Shown in pieces: positions 7,643 to 11,354 of a stretch of DNA of 11,354 nucleotides (the first letter of the stretch is position 1; every line of letters starts with the position of its first letter). The translations under genes and the position numbers were made by a program. The notes beneath the pieces were generated by a model that was not told where the DNA came from, did no database searches, and was given only the letters and a program-made list of their open reading frames with translations. The stretch is from Usnea hakonensis (lineage: Eukaryota; Ascomycota; Lecanoromycetes; Lecanorales; Parmeliaceae), in assembly GCA_013423325.1 (NCBI GenBank), contig BLJB01000257.1, positions 1-11,354 on the forward strand. The letters are read 5' to 3'.

Positions 7643-8739
7643 TCAATCATCTTCCTGCTCTTCAGCTTCATCTACTTCGTCATCTTGATCCTCTTCTACA
7701 GCCGAAGGCGAATCCCTTCTGGTCATAGCCCCGATACCGCTCCTCTTTGAGGGCTTTTGTTTGGTTGAAATTGCTGCTCTCTCACCCACGAAGTCATTGC
7801 CCGTCCAGTCTGTTCGGCATAAGGGACACTTTTTGCCGCTCTGAGTCCGAAAAAAATTCTGTGTACAAATGTCGTGCAAACGGCAAGGGCAGCTCTTCTT
7901 GGGACATCGCTGACCCTAGACCCAGAGTCAGTAGAGACGATTACTCGCGACTGTGGTTGAGTTGCTTACCGTCGTAATAATCTCCTTGCACGCGAAACAC
8001 TGTTTGATCTTCTTTGGTACCCTTTCTTCTTCCCCTTCATCTTCATCAACATCATTGTACGTCTCCCAAAGCCAACCTCTCAATTCCATCAATGCTCTCG
8101 GACTCAGACTGTAGAATCCCTTGATACTTTTCTCAAACCAACCCTCCTCGACCAGAGTCTTCATCATTTTCTCCGCCTGTCCCATTGTAAGGCTCTGTCC
8201 TGCACTTCCTTGCGTCTCAGATCCATTCTGTGTCTGTATTCCCGGTTCTGCGGGAGCCTTATGCAACTTGATCGCTTGCATGGAGGTGACAGCCATGACT
8301 TCATGACGTGGCTGATTATAGGTTTCAAACATCGCGTCGAGGACCCGTTTGAGGTAGCTAATTTCGTCCGGTGTGTGTAATGTCGCTAACTGAGTGATGG
8401 AATCGCTTGTCGAATTCACAAGGGCGTATATGCGGGCTCGGGTGGTTTGGTGATAGGTGCTGCGGATCTCAAGATCGAAAGGTGAAATGGCATTGTTGGC
8501 GGCGGAGATGTAGGAGTTGAAGTCGGCTTGGGTGATATCCTCGGCTAGAGTCTGTCGCTTCTCTTTCGGACGTCAGTACGGAATTCCGATCGTTGTGAAT
8601 TTCGAAACCCACCGTGGGCTGTGAATATCGCTGCCAATAACGGTTTGGCTTCCTCGAAAGTAAGGGTAGACCGAGCTATGAAAGCCTGTAAGAAAAGACG
8701 ATTGCTGTTGTTGTATTGACTGTCTGCCTCATCTGCCAT
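7643..8739 (-). CDS. nse1: Nse1-like SMC5/6 complex subunit, RING E3-type, three exons
   Basis: Spliced - strand CDS: exon 1 8739-8613, exon 2 8562-7970, exon 3 7915-7643 (stop TGA), giving 330 residues, normal for fungal Nse1. Nse1 pairs with Nse3 and Nse4 in the nuclear SMC5/6 complex and supports ubiquitin ligation in DNA repair. The N-terminal two-thirds is helical/winged-helix-like, with Gly-Trp-Phe-Glu-Lys and Gly-Phe-Tyr-Ser-Leu-Ser-Pro motifs in exon 2. The C-terminal variant RING (C4HC3) has ligands C231, C234, C244, C249, H254, C257, C270 and C273, then a Trp-Thr-Gly segment. The tail (about 289-330) is basic, then strongly acidic. ATG at 8739 has A at -3 and opens a family-like N terminus. 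No RIP damage is seen. The family call is from recognised motifs only. Confidence 0.93.
7916..7969 (-). other. NSE1 intron 2 (54 bp, phase 0)
   Basis: On - the donor is GTAAGC, a CTACTGAC branch site lies at 7934-7927, and the acceptor ends TCTAG. Splicing restores the RING between its second and third ligands, giving Thr-Thr-Gly-Gln-Arg-Cys. Without splicing, exon 2 runs into a stop after a non-conserved tail. A later CAG acceptor six bases downstream is also in frame but would delete the conserved Gly-Gln. Confidence 0.9.
8563..8612 (-). other. NSE1 intron 1 (50 bp, phase 1)
   Basis: On - the donor is GTGGGT, a TACTGAC branch site lies at 8578-8572, and the acceptor ends AAAG. Splicing joins His-42 to a Glu codon split G|AG and continues in frame into exon 2. 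Reading through gives a divergent sequence and a stop at 8545-8547. The nearby GACAG acceptor would break the frame, so AAAG is preferred. Confidence 0.87.
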
Positions 8740-9035
8740 ATTTGAGATTGGGGAGCTGATTCACCAAATTTATAGGAAAACAAGATGGCAATGCTTGAGG
8801 AAGTCTGTACGTTCAAAAAGTACAAAATTGTTGGCTTTAGCGGATGATGGACGCGTCGCGTCTGTAATGGTACTTAGCTTATACCGAGCGCTAGGAGCAC
8901 CGGATGATCCGGCTACCGAGACAGGCAAGTGATAGCGAGATATAACACATGGGAAGCATGGAAAATGCTCGGCGCCGGATAATTTTGTCGATCAGGAAAG
9001 TTCTAAAGTTGCCTCAGTCCCTCAGATCTGCCAGC
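8740..9035 (-). promoter_or_regulatory. NSE1 upstream region
   Basis: About 300 bases 5' of the NSE1 ATG with normal base composition and no coding content on either strand. It holds the 5' UTR and promoter. No clear TATA box is seen. The notable word is the ACGCGT described separately. A divergently transcribed partner gene is absent; a RIP-degraded transposon lies beyond. Confidence 0.6.
8851..8856. promoter_or_regulatory. MCB-like ACGCGT box upstream of NSE1
   Basis: ACGCGT, directly followed by CGCGT (ACGCGTCGCGT at 8851-8861), lies 112 bases upstream of the NSE1 start. ACGCGT is the MluI cell-cycle box bound by MBF-type (Swi6/Mbp1/Res) factors, which drive G1/S expression of replication and repair genes in yeasts. 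A site here would suit an SMC5/6 subunit, but one hexamer can occur by chance. Confidence 0.4.
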
Positions 9036-9056
9036 GCTAAGCCCCTTCGGGTTAGC
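9036..9056. repeat. GCTAA...TTAGC inverted repeat
   Basis: GCTAA at 9036-9040 pairs with TTAGC at 9052-9056, with an additional CCC/GGG stem and a TTC loop. The GGTTAGCG word of its right arm recurs at 9225 and 9245, linking it to the repeat cluster in front of the MULE. It may be part of the element's terminal region or an independent hairpin. Confidence 0.5.
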
Positions 9057-9161
9057 GGCCCTCCCCTTTCGCTGACTACTTTAAGCTCGGCAGGGGGTTT
9101 TTCGCGATAATACTAGGAGACTCCCAGCAGACTTTTTCAATATAATTAGGCTAGGCCTATT

Positions 9162-9252
9162 CGTACACCCCCTTCCCCTACGCGTACACCCCCCAAACCC
9201 CTAGGCGTACACCCCCCCAAATCGGGTTAGCGGTATCCAAATGCGGTTAGCG
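9162..9252. repeat. short direct repeats: three CGTACACCCCC and two GGTTAGCG words
   Basis: CGTACACCCCC-type words start at 9162, 9183 and 9206 (spacings 21 and 23). GGTTAGCG words start at 9225 and 9245 (20 apart), with another at 9050. Such clusters of short direct repeats are common in sub-terminal regions of DNA transposons, where transposase binds. They sit directly before the transposase pseudogene and keep CpA dinucleotides, so they are less RIP-damaged than the coding part. Confidence 0.6.
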
Positions 9253-9339
9253 TATACGGTAACCTTTACCCGTAAATTTAATCCATTATCTATTTAATAC
9301 TACCTACCCACGCACACACCTATAGTTATAGTAATAGTA

Positions 9340-11294
9340 ATAGAACTATCTAAAGACGATCTTTACTACCCTATCCTTAACGGCCTTATTAATTAAATAT
9401 AGTAGTATACTATATCGTAGGGCTACGTAGTAGTATAGAGATATTTAAAAAAGAATAAAAAAGGTAAAACGCGTAAAGTATAACTATAATACAACCGAGG
9501 AGGGAAGCCTAAAAAGAATACTAAAAGTTATAATAAACGCGTTACTAAAAGTAAATTAATTAACTATTCTTTTAAGCTTATTACCTTATTATTACCTATC
9601 TACGATAGGTAGATTATAACGGTAGAAAATAGAGGCTATAACTATAAATCTACCCTCGCTAGATCGTATCTATCTTAGAGGCGATTAGCCTTAATACCGG
9701 CTATTATTAGTAAGATTACGAATTAGACACTTACTAGATCTAAGCCGTTATAGATTATCTCGAATCTACGCCTAAATAAGGATAAAAATAACCCCCTCTT
9801 TAAAAATAAGGATATCTATAATATTAAATAAATAATACGCGAGAGGGTACTAGGATTACTTACTCCTATATAAGCTCTTTTAGTTACTCTATACTCGAAC
9901 AACAAATAGTTCGTACGGATCTAGAAGGATAATTAGTCTTAATAACTCCGTAGTATATTCTTTTACTAGAAATCTTAGTAAGAAATACTTAAATTAAACT
10001 TTAAAGTTCTAATTTTAGATACTATATATAAAATAAATCGATATAAGCTTCCTCTCTTAATTATTATTAGTATTATAGCTCTTAATACCTCGTTTTATAC
10101 CGGGTTTACCTTTATATTAGCTAAATATATAGCGGATTACGAATAGATCCTTTAATAACTAATAGAGCTATATAACGAACTTAGTATTCTATATCTAGAC
10201 GTCCTTTTAACTAACGCGTAACCTAGTCTATAAAGAGCCTACGCTAATATCTTTCCTAGCACTACGTCTCTATTATATATTTAGCACGTTAATAATAATA
10301 TAGAAAAGTACTATCTAAATCTTTTTACTAATAAGAAGGACTAGGAGGACTTCTACGCTAATTAGTAACGTATTATATTCGCTACTACGCTCGAAGAGTT
10401 TATAATTAAATAGGATATAATATAAGAGGTCTATAGTAAGAATTATCTAACCGTAATTATCTATTTTATAGATAAGCTAATTAATCCTCTTAAGTATAAG
10501 TTTATAGCTTATTAGACTAATTAAGCTACTTATTTCAATAACTAAACGACCTTACAAGGCGAAAGTAATAATAGGAAGCTTAAAAGGTACCTATATTCGT
10601 ACTCTATAGATAATCTTTACGCTATTATTAACTCTATTAGCATCCTCCTTAAGAATAAATATAGTTAATATCTTATTAAGTATAATAAGGCGAAAATGCG
10701 CCTTATAAATAATATTAGAAATATAGTACTATTCCGGGACCTTTTTACTAAGATCTTACCGTTTGCCCTTAAGGAGATATAAAAATAATATAATCTAGTT
10801 TATAATTACGAGACGAAGCCTTATATAGGGTATTTTATTACTATAATAGGCTTACCTTATATTTATAAAATCGAAGCGTATATAAATTAGGAGCCCTACC
10901 TACTTAAACTCGAAAATATCTATAGTTACTAGCGTCTAAAGAAGATCCTATTTAATAGTAGCGACGAGGGTAACGACGAAGGACTAAATCTAGATAACCT
11001 TCTTTAGGTAAATAAGCCTACTAAGGTAAAGCCTATAGGATAACCACCTAGATTACGTAATAAGAGACGTTATTAATAAGAAGATACCTATCGAGATCCA
11101 TCTAGATTCGAGTATTCGAGAGAGATATTTAACGTAGCGATACGTTATATAAGTTAATTAGGTACGTATATAGAGATACTCGCTTTATTTTATTATATAG
11201 AAGCTTACTCGACTAGATTAAGCTAATTAGACTTAGTTAAATTAATCTACTATAGATACTCTAACTACTCCTCTTTCTATACGTACTCGCCCTC
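9340..11294 (+). pseudogene. MULE-type transposase pseudogene, RIP stops, second catalytic Asp lost
   Basis: A single frame from 9340 shows, in order: a FAR1-like DNA-binding region (about 9440-9680), where expected Cys positions read Tyr; a linker; a MULE transposase domain with Leu-Asp-x-x-Tyr-Lys-x-Asn-Arg (Asp 10018-10020); Leu-Thr-Asn-Ala where Leu-Thr-Asp-Ala is expected (Asn codon 10213-10215, GAC to AAC); and a Gly-Glu-Ser segment with the likely catalytic Glu at 10561-10563. A SWIM-like zinc motif follows at 10822-10866 with Cys and His positions changed to Tyr. A basic then Pro-Ser-Arg-Phe-Glu-Tyr tail ends it. All stops met are TAA/TAG, with no frameshift. The start ATG has probably become ATA at 9340. 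Function in the parent: cut-and-paste transposition. Confidence 0.82.
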
Positions 11295-11354
11295 TGTTAC
11301 GGATATCCTCCACAGGATATGTGCGGAGCCTCATAGGGCTTAGCGAGCCTTGGC
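11295..11354 (+). mobile_element. possible edge of a younger LTR element or other insertion
   Basis: From TGTTACGG at 11295 the base composition switches within a few bases to normal CpA/TpG content, and the MULE-like translation ends. TGTTACGG resembles the TG start of fungal LTRs. A perfect ATATCCT/AGGATAT hairpin (11303-11309 with 11314-11320) follows. Only 60 bases are visible, so the type is a guess; it could also be native DNA beyond the end of the MULE. Confidence 0.35.

Larger units (their letters stand above)
9036..11294 (+). mobile_element. Mutator-like (MULE) DNA transposon, RIP-degraded, 3' truncated
   Basis: It consists of the sub-terminal repeat cluster followed by a transposase pseudogene of the fungal MULE type. 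The left limit is inferred from the repeat words; it could be anywhere from about 9036 to 9160. No matching terminal inverted repeat was found on the right, because the sequence changes abruptly at 11295 to unmutated DNA. RIP density rises sharply at about 9320. Confidence 0.7.

Noticed and set aside
7303..7671. 122-codon open frame on -
   Set aside because: It starts inside the last NSE1 exon, runs through the A-rich tract and RIP boundary, and resembles no protein family I know.
7445..7977. Two + strand open frames of 101 and 76 codons
   Set aside because: They are antisense to NSE1 exon 3 and its 3' flank; the RING ligands on - explain the coding signal.
8121..8306. 61-codon open frame on +
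   Set aside because: It lies antisense to NSE1 exon 2.
7928..8419. Separate gene starting with GTG at 8419
   Set aside because: The frame continues upstream to 8562 with conserved Nse1 content and joins exon 1 across a good intron; the GTG encodes Val inside the protein.
9340..11294. Stop-codon reassignment or readthrough of TAA/TAG as Gln
   Set aside because: Trp positions are also TAG and Cys/His positions are Tyr, on both transposons. RIP explains all of these; reassignment does not, and the NSE1 gene uses a TGA stop with ordinary Gln codons.
11294..11354. Right terminal inverted repeat of the MULE (GGGCTTAGCG near 11337 resembles the inverse of GCGCTAAGCCCC at 9034)
   Set aside because: Only about ten bases match, they are interior to unmutated sequence, and the match is not at a clear element end; too weak to call.

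Overview
The window looks like a filamentous ascomycete (Pezizomycotina) chromosome segment: one ordinary intron-bearing housekeeping gene on a short normal-composition island, between long blocks of transposon DNA wrecked by repeat-induced point mutation (RIP). The evidence for RIP is near-absence of CpA and TpG with excess TpA over kilobases, in-frame stops that are TAA or TAG wherever I translated, Gln and Trp codons turned into stops, Cys and His turned into Tyr, and reading frames that are otherwise unshifted.

Layout. 1-5715: a Ty3/gypsy chromovirus-type LTR retrotransposon on +, missing its 5' end. It has a gag remnant with a damaged zinc knuckle, then pol in one frame (721 to about 5530) with protease, a repeat-bearing linker, reverse transcriptase, RNase H, integrase and chromodomain, then a polypurine tract and a 182-bp 3' LTR. 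5716-7338: AT-rich RIP debris with an unidentified GC-richer patch (about 6040-6360), triplet tracts, a degenerate tandem repeat of about 180 bp, and an A-rich boundary tract. 7339 to about 9320: the island without strong RIP. It carries a complete three-exon gene on - (7643-8739) for a 330-residue Nse1-like RING protein of the SMC5/6 complex, its upstream region with an MCB-like ACGCGT, and a cluster of short repeats that may be the 5' terminal region of the next element. 9340-11294: a RIP-degraded Mutator-like (MULE) transposase on +, again in one uninterrupted frame. 11295-11354: an abrupt return to unmutated sequence starting TGTTACGG, probably the edge of a younger insertion.

No autonomous element survives. 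The only gene I would call functional is the NSE1 homologue. It encodes a genome-maintenance protein and sits between RIP-silenced, probably heterochromatic blocks. I found no convincing new biological system. The points of interest are the pattern of RIP damage, the sharp island edges, the repeat structures and the possible cell-cycle box upstream of NSE1.
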